A stretch of 7,138 bases of DNA. Source: Chlamydiota bacterium (GTDB taxonomy: Bacteria; Chlamydiota; Chlamydiia; Chlamydiales; SLFE01). The notes beneath the pieces were generated by a model, which saw only the letters and a list, made by a program, of their open reading frames with translations, was not told the DNA's origin and did not search any database. Shown here piece by piece: positions 1-5,947 of this stretch (position 1 is its first letter; every line of letters begins with the position of its first letter). A program made the translations under genes and the position numbers. The DNA lies in contig JAAKFL010000092.1 of NCBI GenBank assembly GCA_011065065.1, positions 1-7,138 on the forward strand, written 5' to 3'.

Positions 1-1
1 A

Positions 2-2173
2 TCAAAAAAAAGTTTGAAAGACACAAAGCTGGTCCAAAACCTCATTAAGGTGACGCAACAGTTTATTGCTGGAAAAGGGTATCGTCCCCTGAGCGAAGCC
101 GAATTGTTTTCTCGCTTGCAGTTGCCTCCGCAACATAAAAAAGTTTTTAAAACAGTACTTAAGCAAATGCTGAAAGATGGGCTGATTGAACACAAAAATC
201 AAAAATATACGTCTCCTCGCTCCGAGAGCGATGTCGTCAAAGGCATCATTCGGATGAATCCCCGGGGATTTGGTTTTGTTCAGCCTGATGTGAAATCACA
301 GTTTATTCAAGATATTTTTATACCAAAGCATCTGACCATGAAGGCGGTGGACGGAGACTGTGTAGAAGTTCTGGTGAATCTTGAAACCATCTCCGATAAA
401 GGCCCCGAAGGGAAAGTAATCACGATTTTGCAGAGAGCTCGTTCCCATATGGCCGGAGTCGTCCGTCGGATTGAGCAAGATGGGACGGTTGTGGTCTACA
501 TTCCTTTGCTGGGCAAGACCGGTCGTGCGGTTATTGAGCCGAGTGAGGAGCATTCATTTCGGATTGGAGATCGGTTAGTCCTAGAAATCGTCGAGTGGGG
601 TGATAAGGAACATGAGACCGTATGTCGTTTGTCCCATGTCATCGGGCATATTGACGATGTCACGTCGGATATTCCTGCTGCAGTAGAAGAATTTGGACTT
701 CGAGATCGTTTTCCAGTGGGGGTGTTGAGTGAGGCCAAACGTTTTCCATCAAGAGTTTTATCGAAAGATATGAATGGGCGCGAAGATCTTCGAGAAGCGG
801 AGTGTTTTACTATCGATCCAGATACCGCCAAAGATTTCGATGATGCGCTGGCTTTGACCAAAGACAAAAATGGATACCACTTAACAGTTCATATTGCCGA
901 TGTGACGTATTATGTGAAACCTGACTCTGAAATTGATAAGGAAGCGTTAGCGCGGTGTAATTCTGTTTATTTTCCTGCAAAAGTCTTGCCAATGCTTCCT
1001 GAAGAGCTATCCAATAATCTGTGTAGTTTGAAGCCTGGAGTCAACAGACTTGCGGTTTCGGTTTTGATGAACTTGGATTTGAATGGGGAGTTAGTCGATT
1101 ATCGCATTTGCCGATCAGTCATTAAAAGTCGCAAGAGAATGACTTATAAGGAGGCGATGAAAATTTTGGAGAACAAGCTCAATAGTCCTTACAAGAAAAC
1201 TCTTAATATTATGGTCGAGCTGTGTGAGCTATTGAAAAAGAGACGGTATGAAAGGGGGAGTATTGAATTTTCACTTCCAGAGCTTGTTGTTCTTGTGGAC
1301 GAAGACGGAAATCCAACGGGTACGGATTATGTGGAGTATGATATCACTCATCAGTTGGTTGAAGAATTTATGCTGAAAGCCAATGAAGTGATCGCCCAGC
1401 ACTTAAGCTCTAAAGGGAAAAACTTTACTTACCGTATTCATGATGAGCCAGCAGAGGAAAATATTCGAGATTTTGCCATTTTAGCTAGGGCCTTTGGTTA
1501 TGATCTGGTTGAGCAGCCCACACTCCAGCAATTGCAAGCCCTTTTTGACGAAGCTCAGTCGACACCATTTGGCCCCTACCTGGCCACCAGTTTTATCAGA
1601 CGTTTGAGAATGGCGACATATTCTCCAGAAAACATCGGTCATTATGGATTGGCGTTGACCCATTATTGCCACTTCACAAGTCCTATTCGCCGCTATGCCG
1701 ATGTTGTCGTTCACAGAATTCTATTTGGGGATACCGATGATTATGAAGAAATTGAAGACATTTCAAATCGTTTTTCGGACCAAGAGCGTATTGCTGCCAA
1801 AGCCGAAAATAGCGTTATCCTGCTGAAGAAGTTACGGCTTTTGAAAAATATGATCAAAGATGACCCCTATAGGGAATTTGAGGCTGTAGTCACGAGAATC
1901 AAACCCTTTGGGTTTTTCTTTGAAGTTCTTGATCTCATGGTAGAAGGCTTTTTACATATCTCCGATCTTGGGGATGACTATTATATCTACGATGAAGGGA
2001 AAATGAGGTTGAAAGGACGTCATACTGGGCAGACATTTGATCCCGGTAAGAGCATTTCCATGATTTTAGGTGAGATTGATCTTGTCGTTCTTGAGACAAA
2101 ATGGTATTTAGTTTCGGAAGAGCCAGAGATTCAGAAGGCTCCTAAAAAGAAAAAAAGAAAGAGAATAAAATGA
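2..2173 (+). CDS. rnr: Ribonuclease R, 3'-5' exoribonuclease (5' end probably cut by the window edge)
   Basis: RNase R is a processive, magnesium-dependent 3'-5' exoribonuclease of the RNB family. It degrades structured RNA and helps in rRNA and mRNA quality control in the cytoplasm. Numbering from the TTG at 14, I see in order: an N-terminal winged-helix-like segment (about 26-70), a cold-shock/OB domain with RGFGFVQPD (about 75-135), a second OB domain (about 150-225), the RNB catalytic domain with IDPDTAKDFDD (catalytic acids D268, D274, D276, D277) and TSPIRRYAD (R559/R560), an S1 domain (about 620-703), and a short lysine/arginine-rich tail. At 719 residues it is shorter than the E. coli enzyme and near chlamydial size. 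The frame is open upstream of TTG14 to base 2 and no ribosome binding site precedes that TTG, so the true start is probably outside the window. The stop overlaps the next ATG (ATGA, 2170-2173). The family is certain; the exact start is not. Confidence 0.96.
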   Translation, partial: SKKSLKDTKLVQNLIKVTQQFIAGKGYRPLSEAELFSRLQLPPQHKKVFKTVLKQMLKDGLIEHKNQKYTSPRSESDVVKGIIRMNPRGFGFVQPDVKSQFIQDIFIPKHLTMKAVDGDCVEVLVNLETISDKGPEGKVITILQRARSHMAGVVRRIEQDGTVVVYIPLLGKTGRAVIEPSEEHSFRIGDRLVLEIVEWGDKEHETVCRLSHVIGHIDDVTSDIPAAVEEFGLRDRFPVGVLSEAKRFPSRVLSKDMNGREDLREAECFTIDPDTAKDFDDALALTKDKNGYHLTVHIADVTYYVKPDSEIDKEALARCNSVYFPAKVLPMLPEELSNNLCSLKPGVNRLAVSVLMNLDLNGELVDYRICRSVIKSRKRMTYKEAMKILENKLNSPYKKTLNIMVELCELLKKRRYERGSIEFSLPELVVLVDEDGNPTGTDYVEYDITHQLVEEFMLKANEVIAQHLSSKGKNFTYRIHDEPAEENIRDFAILARAFGYDLVEQPTLQQLQALFDEAQSTPFGPYLATSFIRRLRMATYSPENIGHYGLALTHYCHFTSPIRRYADVVVHRILFGDTDDYEEIEDISNRFSDQERIAAKAENSVILLKKLRLLKNMIKDDPYREFEAVVTRIKPFGFFFEVLDLMVEGFLHISDLGDDYYIYDEGKMRLKGRHTGQTFDPGKSISMILGEIDLVVLETKWYLVSEEPEIQKAPKKKKRKRIK

Positions 2174-2853
2174 GAAAGTACTTCATCACGGGATTCGCCA
2201 TACTTCTCCCTCTGGCTTTGACCGTTGCCATTGTCATGTTTGTGGTCAATCTTTTGACAGGTCCATTTTTAGGGCTCGTGAAAGGGGTCATGGAATATTA
2301 CAACATTTTGCAAAAAGGCTTTTTATTCATCAGTGGCGAGCAGTTACAGCTTCTTTTAAGCAAAATTCTCATCCTTCTTTTCCTTGGTTTTTTCACGATA
2401 CTCATTGGGATCTTGACCCGTTGGTTTGTCATCAACTATCTGATTAAACTTGGGGATAAAATTCTCCACCGTATCCCTTTTATCAATACCCTTTACATCA
2501 CATTTCAGGATGTTTTTCAAACGATCTTCCGTTCAGAATCTTCCTCTTTCAAACAAGTGGTGATCCTTCCTTTTCCAAATCGAGATAGTAAAACGTTGGG
2601 TTTGGTGACATGTGAAGAAATCGCTGTCTCTGAAAATGATAAGCGAGTAGCCGTGTTTGTTCCAACGACACCCAACCCCACATCGGGTTATCTGTTGATG
2701 GTGAAAGAAGATGATCTAATATATTTGGACTTGAGTGTTGAGGATGCGTTGAAATATGTGATTTCTTGCGGAGTCATCTTAATGCCTTTCAAAGCGATTT
2801 CTCCAAAAGAGGCTCATCAGCGCATACATGAACAAGTAGAGGCGGGTGAATGA
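2170..2853 (+). CDS. DUF502 family inner-membrane protein, first of two tandem paralogs
   Basis: This 227-residue protein belongs to the DUF502 family (related to plant COV/LCV proteins), whose biochemical role is unknown. Two membrane segments are visible, at about 5-36 (opening KYFITGFAILLPLALT) and about 61-91. They are followed by the family's RIPFINTLYITFQDVFQTIF region (101-120) and a soluble beta-rich domain carrying the signature VFVPTTPNPTSGY (162-174) and LDLSVEDALKYVISCG (186-201). The usual family ending, as I recall it, has Gly-Gly near the end of that motif; here it is Cys-Gly. A charged tail of about 20 residues follows that the next paralog lacks. The start ATG overlaps the rnr stop, and a purine-rich run (AAGAAAGAGAAT) inside the end of rnr may act as its ribosome binding site. 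Family assignment is strong; function is not known. Confidence 0.92.
   Translation: MRKYFITGFAILLPLALTVAIVMFVVNLLTGPFLGLVKGVMEYYNILQKGFLFISGEQLQLLLSKILILLFLGFFTILIGILTRWFVINYLIKLGDKILHRIPFINTLYITFQDVFQTIFRSESSSFKQVVILPFPNRDSKTLGLVTCEEIAVSENDKRVAVFVPTTPNPTSGYLLMVKEDDLIYLDLSVEDALKYVISCGVILMPFKAISPKEAHQRIHEQVEAGE
2839..2842 (+). promoter_or_regulatory. Shine-Dalgarno site for the second DUF502 gene
   Basis: GAGG lies seven bases before the ATG at 2850, inside the last codons of the first DUF502 gene. With the ATGA stop/start overlap it supports 2850 as the start and suggests translation can be both re-initiated and independently loaded there. Confidence 0.6.
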
Positions 2854-3494
2854 AAAAGTATTTCTTTACAGGCCTAGCGATATTGCTTCCTCTTGTTTTG
2901 ACGATCCTTGTGGCTATTTTTGTGATCAATCTGTTAACCAATCCTTTTGCTGGGATAATTCACGGATTTCTTTCTCGCTTTGAATTTATTCATGGGACGG
3001 TTGTTTTCAAAAATCCACAAGTTTTGGCCACAATTAGCCGCATTCTAGCTTTGATTTGTTTTGTAGCGGTGATTTTATTGATTGGTATTTTGGGAAGATG
3101 GTATTTTTTCCACACGCTCATTCGCTATGCGGAATATGTTTTTCATAAAATTCCGTTTGTGAACAAAATTTATAAAGCCTGTAAGGACGTTGTCCAGAAT
3201 GTTTTTTATTCGGAGAAAGGGAGCTTCCAAACAGTGGTTCTCGTCCCATATCCTTATGAAGATATTCTTGCGATTGGTTTGGTGACGCAAGATGCGTTGG
3301 TTCAGGGAAAAGAGGGAGAACAGCAATTCATTTCTGTGTTTGTGCCTGCAACCCCCAACCCCACTATGGGTTTTATCCTTTTGTTTGAGAAAGATCAGCT
3401 TATCTTCACCGATATGTCAGTCCGTCATGCGTTGCAACTTTTAATTTCTTGCGGCGCTAAATTAGAAAATTTTTCTATTGTGGATTCAAAATGA
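2850..3494 (+). CDS. DUF502 family inner-membrane protein, second of two tandem paralogs
   Basis: This 214-residue protein is clearly a paralog of the preceding gene. Both open with KYFxTGxAILLPLxLT, share the first membrane segment (about 5-36) and a second at about 60-90, and have the KIPFVNKIYKACKDVVQNVF region (100-119). The family signature is VFVPATPNPTMGF (163-175), followed by TDMSVRHALQLLISCG (187-202). As in its neighbour, Cys-Gly occupies the place where I expect Gly-Gly. The two copies diverge most in the loop after TM1 and at the C-terminus, so this is an old tandem duplication rather than a recent one. It overlaps the genes on both sides by ATGA, so it should be made together with RNase R, its paralog and Upp. 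The two may form a hetero-oligomer, but that is inference. Confidence 0.92.
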   Translation: MKKYFFTGLAILLPLVLTILVAIFVINLLTNPFAGIIHGFLSRFEFIHGTVVFKNPQVLATISRILALICFVAVILLIGILGRWYFFHTLIRYAEYVFHKIPFVNKIYKACKDVVQNVFYSEKGSFQTVVLVPYPYEDILAIGLVTQDALVQGKEGEQQFISVFVPATPNPTMGFILLFEKDQLIFTDMSVRHALQLLISCGAKLENFSIVDSK

Positions 3495-4102
3495 AAAGCA
3501 TCTTAATGACAACCTTGCGGAATAAAGACTCTTCACTCGAAGAGTTCCGCTCTGCAGCTATGCGACTGGGGTCGACGTTAGCGCATAATACTCTTAGTGA
3601 ATTTACGAAAAAAGAAATTTCTGTCATCACTCCTTTAGGGGAAACTACTGGGTATTGTTTTGATGAGCCGGTGATGCTTATGCCGATACTGCGAGCGGGG
3701 CTCGTTCTTTTACCTCCTTTTTTGACCATATTTCCTCATGCTCGAGTCGGAATCATTGGGTTAAAGCGAAATGAAACGACTGCCATTGCCGATATGTATT
3801 ATGAAAATCTCCCTGAACTGACTCCTGACGAAAATGTGATCATTCTTGATCCCATGCTGGCAACGGGAGGAAGCGCCTTAAAAGCTCTTCATCTTTTAGA
3901 AGAAAAGGGTGTAAATCCCAGTAAGATCAAGATGGTTTGCATGATTGCCTCAACAGAAGGTCTCAAAACTGTTAAAAGTCAGTTCCCACAATTGGATTTG
4001 ATAGTGGCGCAAGAAGATCTAGAATTAACCAAGGAAAAATTCATTTATCCGGGTTTAGGGGACTTTGGTGATCGTTTTTTTGGAACTGAATATACCTATT
4101 AA
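3491..4102 (+). CDS. upp: Uracil phosphoribosyltransferase
   Basis: This cytoplasmic enzyme converts uracil and PRPP to UMP and pyrophosphate (pyrimidine salvage). At 203 residues it is close to the usual 205-210. The family features are in order: RNKDSSLEEFR near the N-terminus (10-20), PILRAG (about 65-70), the PRPP-binding loop DPMLATGGS (120-128), and the uracil-binding C-terminal motif GLGDFGDRFFGT (188-199). Family members normally end just after FGT; here four residues, EYTY, follow, and the last three codons plus the stop fall inside the palindromic repeat at 4091-4254. The ATG overlaps the DUF502 stop (ATGA) and no good Shine-Dalgarno site precedes it, so expression probably depends on coupling. 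It is the last gene of the rnr operon and may reuse uracil from RNA turnover (inference). Confidence 0.96.
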   Translation: MKSILMTTLRNKDSSLEEFRSAAMRLGSTLAHNTLSEFTKKEISVITPLGETTGYCFDEPVMLMPILRAGLVLLPPFLTIFPHARVGIIGLKRNETTAIADMYYENLPELTPDENVIILDPMLATGGSALKALHLLEEKGVNPSKIKMVCMIASTEGLKTVKSQFPQLDLIVAQEDLELTKEKFIYPGLGDFGDRFFGTEYTY

Positions 4103-4254
4103 AGTTCAAGAGTTGAAATTTTGACTTTGAGAAAGCCCCGGGATTAGACGATCGTAAGCTGCCTCATATTTATTAATATTAGGCAGCTTACGATCGTCTA
4201 ATCGCGGGAGCTTTCTCTTTGCCAAAAATCAACTTTTGAACTTTAATAGGTATA
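4091..4254. repeat. 164-bp near-perfect palindrome, MITE-like element with TATA ends
   Basis: The whole stretch is one inverted repeat centred at about 4172.5. The outermost 19 bases of each end (4091-4109, TATACCTATTAAAGTTCAA, and 4236-4254) are exact reverse complements. The inner arms 4142-4164 and 4181-4203 pair perfectly over 23 bp, and the stem continues past one mismatch to a four-base loop at 4171-4174. The intervening parts match imperfectly with small bulges; by hand I count about 72 pairs in all. Each end begins with TA, as expected for an element inserted at a TA dinucleotide (IS630/mariner-type MITEs, Correia-like elements). There is no room for a transposase. The left end covers the upp stop codon and the right end stops three bases before the next ATG. 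In RNA it would form a very long hairpin that could attenuate transcription or be an RNase III target. Being a repeat is certain; being mobile is inference. Confidence 0.85.
4248..4250 (+). promoter_or_regulatory. Weak ribosome binding site (AGG) inside the palindrome's right end
   Basis: AGG seven bases before the ATG at 4258 is the only Shine-Dalgarno-like sequence for the cation efflux gene. It lies within the terminal inverted repeat, so it would be sequestered if the long hairpin forms in the transcript. Confidence 0.4.
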
Positions 4255-4257
4255 AAT

Positions 4258-5199
4258 ATGGATAAATTTCCCGAAGCCATTCCGCTTCCTCCGTCATACT
4301 TAATCGCGCGAGCGCGAAGAAAAATCCAACTTGTAAAATCCATCTGGAAAGGCATTATTTTTCGATTGCTGATTATCATTGCAGAGATCGTCGGTTTTTT
4401 CTTTTTTTCTAGTTACTCTCTTCTTTTTGACGGCATTGCCAGTGCAGTAGATGTTCTGTTTAGTTTGGTATTGATCACCGGCATTTGGCTTGCGGCGAAA
4501 CCTCCTGACGAAGATCACCCCTTTGGTCATGGGCGGTACGAACCCTTAGCTGGGTTGCAATTGGCGGTGTTTATGATTGTGGGGGGAGCCGCCTTAGCGG
4601 TTCAGCAGTTCTTTTCAGTGATTGAGCCTCCAAGTGATAAGATTTTAAACCCATGGGCATGGACCATTCCGATGGGAGCCGTCCTATTGCTGGAAATTTC
4701 TTACCGCTTCATGATCCATCAAGCCAAAGTCAACAACAGTCCCGCTCTCAAAGCGGATGCTGTGCATTTCCGGATTGATGCCTTGAATAGTTTATTTGCT
4801 GCTGTCGCTTTGCTTCTTGTCGCCTTTTTTCCCTCATTCAGTACCACCTTTGACCATTTTGGGGCCATGCTCATTGCGGCGTTGATGGTGGTCATAGGAA
4901 TCAATGCAGCGCGCAACAACATTCATCAGTTAATGGATAGAAAGCCGGACAAAAAGTATTTTGACCTCATTCGGGAATCGGCTATGAGTGTGGACGGGGT
5001 TTTGGATACGGAGAAATTGCGGATTCAGTTGTCGGGACCAGATGCACATGTGGATATTGACATTGAGGTCGATCCTGTCATGAATGTGGTCGAAGCGCAC
5101 CGGATCAGCCAACAAGTGAGAGCCAGCATCCAGAAGGTTTGGCCTGCCGTCAGGGATGTGGTCGTTCACATCGAACCTTATTACCCTAACGATCATTAG
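4258..5199 (+). CDS. Cation diffusion facilitator (CDF) family metal transporter
   Basis: This 313-residue inner-membrane protein matches the CDF family of proton-coupled divalent metal exporters (the FieF/YiiP group). A cytoplasmic leader of about 30 residues precedes six predicted membrane segments (about 32-52, 54-80, 98-120, 132-150, 171-193, 200-217), followed by a C-terminal cytoplasmic domain (about 222-307). The interface site DEDHPFGHG (84-91) matches YiiP's DDNHSFGHG. The transport site is unusual: TM5 has H170 and D174, but TM2 reads DGIASAVD, so D65 is present while the position of YiiP D45 (His in ZitB) is Ala61. In the C-terminal domain H281 and H304 align with YiiP metal ligands, while D268 and E306 replace a His and an Asp. 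The metal cannot be named; export of Zn, Fe, Mn or similar is possible. It is probably separate from the upp operon, but no promoter was found. Confidence 0.9.
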   Translation: MDKFPEAIPLPPSYLIARARRKIQLVKSIWKGIIFRLLIIIAEIVGFFFFSSYSLLFDGIASAVDVLFSLVLITGIWLAAKPPDEDHPFGHGRYEPLAGLQLAVFMIVGGAALAVQQFFSVIEPPSDKILNPWAWTIPMGAVLLLEISYRFMIHQAKVNNSPALKADAVHFRIDALNSLFAAVALLLVAFFPSFSTTFDHFGAMLIAALMVVIGINAARNNIHQLMDRKPDKKYFDLIRESAMSVDGVLDTEKLRIQLSGPDAHVDIDIEVDPVMNVVEAHRISQQVRASIQKVWPAVRDVVVHIEPYYPNDH

Positions 5200-5203
5200 C
5201 ATT

Positions 5204-5340
5204 TTTTTAACCGCGAAGATCGCGAAGATGCGCGAAGAGATGGATAAATTTCAAAAAATTAATTTTAACGCAAAGAAAGTTAATAGGTTATAAATTTCTT
5301 CGCGCATCTTCGCGGTCTTCGCGATCTTCGCGGTTAAAAA
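5204..5340. repeat. Palindromic repeat built from CGCGAAGAT-type 9-bp units
   Basis: The outer 25 bases of the left arm (5204-5228, beginning TTTTTAACCGCGAAGATC) are the exact reverse complement of 5316-5340. Inside, each arm is a run of near-identical 9-base units: three on the left (5212-5239) and four on the right (5297-5332, read on the - strand). The right arm therefore has one extra unit (CGCGAAGAC), and 5221-5238 can also pair with 5297-5314 in another register. The middle (about 5240-5296) is AT-rich and largely unpaired. It fills the gap between the cation efflux gene and the next promoter. Similar TTAACCGCGAAG-type dispersed palindromes occur in many bacterial genomes as far as I recall, with no settled function. 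There is no transposase and no terminator-like T run after the stem on the + strand. Confidence 0.85.
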
Positions 5341-5350
5341 GGCCACTAAT

Positions 5351-5379
5351 TTGTGAAAGAAACGTAAATCGGCTATAAG
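5351..5379 (+). promoter_or_regulatory. Sigma-70-type promoter for the DUF2937 gene
   Basis: TTGTGA (5351-5356, four of six matches to TTGACA) and TATAAG (5374-5379, five of six to TATAAT) are separated by exactly 17 bases. The expected transcription start, about seven bases after the -10 box, falls at or next to the ATG at 5386. No Shine-Dalgarno site lies between, so a leaderless transcript is possible. The -35 box starts only 11 bases after the CGCGAAGA palindrome. Confidence 0.55.
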
Positions 5380-5385
5380 TCAATT

Positions 5386-5943
5386 ATGTGGAAGTTTCTG
5401 GATACAGTCTTGGATCGGATATTTGCTGTCCTTGGGGCTTTGATATTTTCTCAAACTCCCTCGTTTATTCAGCAATATATCCAACGTTTAGCAGGGAGCA
5501 CCCATGAATTGGATCTGCAAATCCAGCAAATTAAAAAAATTGCAAATTCCGCAGGACTTTCAATTAACGAATATATACAGAAATTTATATCAAGCGGCGA
5601 TTCACTGTTTATGAGCCAAGGGGAATTCTTGCAGATGATTCTTGAGCGCTATGAAAGTTTCCAAAAAGCCTTAACTGCACTTGAATCTTCCTGGTGGTGG
5701 ACCCGCCCCTTTAAATTTCTTGCGAATATGCACTCCGATGTCTTCAATGGGACACTGCATCATTTTACCCCTTCTGTTAATATCTCTGTAGAAGGGATCG
5801 TTTATGCGTTTGTCGGGTTGTTATTTGGATATGTCATTTATCAAGGGATTAAAAGAATTGTTAGTGATATTTGGAGAGTGATAACAGGTGCCTTCAAGAG
5901 AAAGAATTCTGGAAATGGTCAAAATGATACCACCTCATCTTAA
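5386..5943 (+). CDS. DUF2937 family small membrane protein
   Basis: This 185-residue protein has the look of DUF2937, a family of unknown function. The N-terminus (LDRIFAVLGALIFSQTPSF, 9-27) is hydrophobic and is followed by the family-like IQQYIQRLAGSTHELDLQI (28-46). The middle, about 40-110, is a helical, mostly polar region with a WWWTRPF patch (103-109). A single strong membrane segment lies at about 134-154 (EGIVYAFVGLLFGYVIYQGI), followed by a basic stretch and a polar Ser/Thr/Asn-rich tail. That arrangement suggests two membrane-associated ends enclosing a periplasmic or cytoplasmic helical domain of about 100 residues. The start is the only ATG that keeps the conserved N-terminal segment; it has no Shine-Dalgarno site, but a promoter sits immediately upstream. 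DUF2878 follows after four bases, so the two are probably co-transcribed. The family call is from memory of its motif. Confidence 0.72.
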   Translation: MWKFLDTVLDRIFAVLGALIFSQTPSFIQQYIQRLAGSTHELDLQIQQIKKIANSAGLSINEYIQKFISSGDSLFMSQGEFLQMILERYESFQKALTALESSWWWTRPFKFLANMHSDVFNGTLHHFTPSVNISVEGIVYAFVGLLFGYVIYQGIKRIVSDIWRVITGAFKRKNSGNGQNDTTSS

Positions 5944-5947
5944 GTTG

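Noticed and set aside
14..16. TTG at 14 as the true start of rnr
   Set aside because: It is possible, but the frame stays open to base 2 and nothing resembling a ribosome binding site precedes it, so the gene more likely starts left of the window.
4103..4257. Metal-responsive riboswitch upstream of the cation efflux gene
   Set aside because: Some CDF genes have such riboswitches, but here the whole region is explained by a single long palindrome starting inside upp, with no multi-branch layout.
4188..4379. Minus-strand open frames across the palindrome and over the genes (such as 496-867 and 4930-5202)
   Set aside because: They lie opposite clear coding genes, show no family motifs and have no plausible start signals; they are shadows of the + strand genes.
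5211..5332. CRISPR-like array from the repeated CGCGAAGAT units
   Set aside because: Units are only 9 bases, directly abutting without spacers, and occur in inverted orientation; no cas genes are nearby.
5316..5345. Rho-independent terminator after the cation efflux gene
   Set aside because: The stem is strong, but on the + strand it is followed by AAAAAGGCC rather than a T run, and the loop is about 60 bases with several pairing registers.
5888..5947. GTG at 5888 as the start of the DUF2878 gene
   Set aside because: It would overlap the previous gene by 56 bases and add a polar stretch unlike the family's N-terminus. ATGs at 5948, 5951 or 5963 fit better, though none has a clear ribosome binding site.
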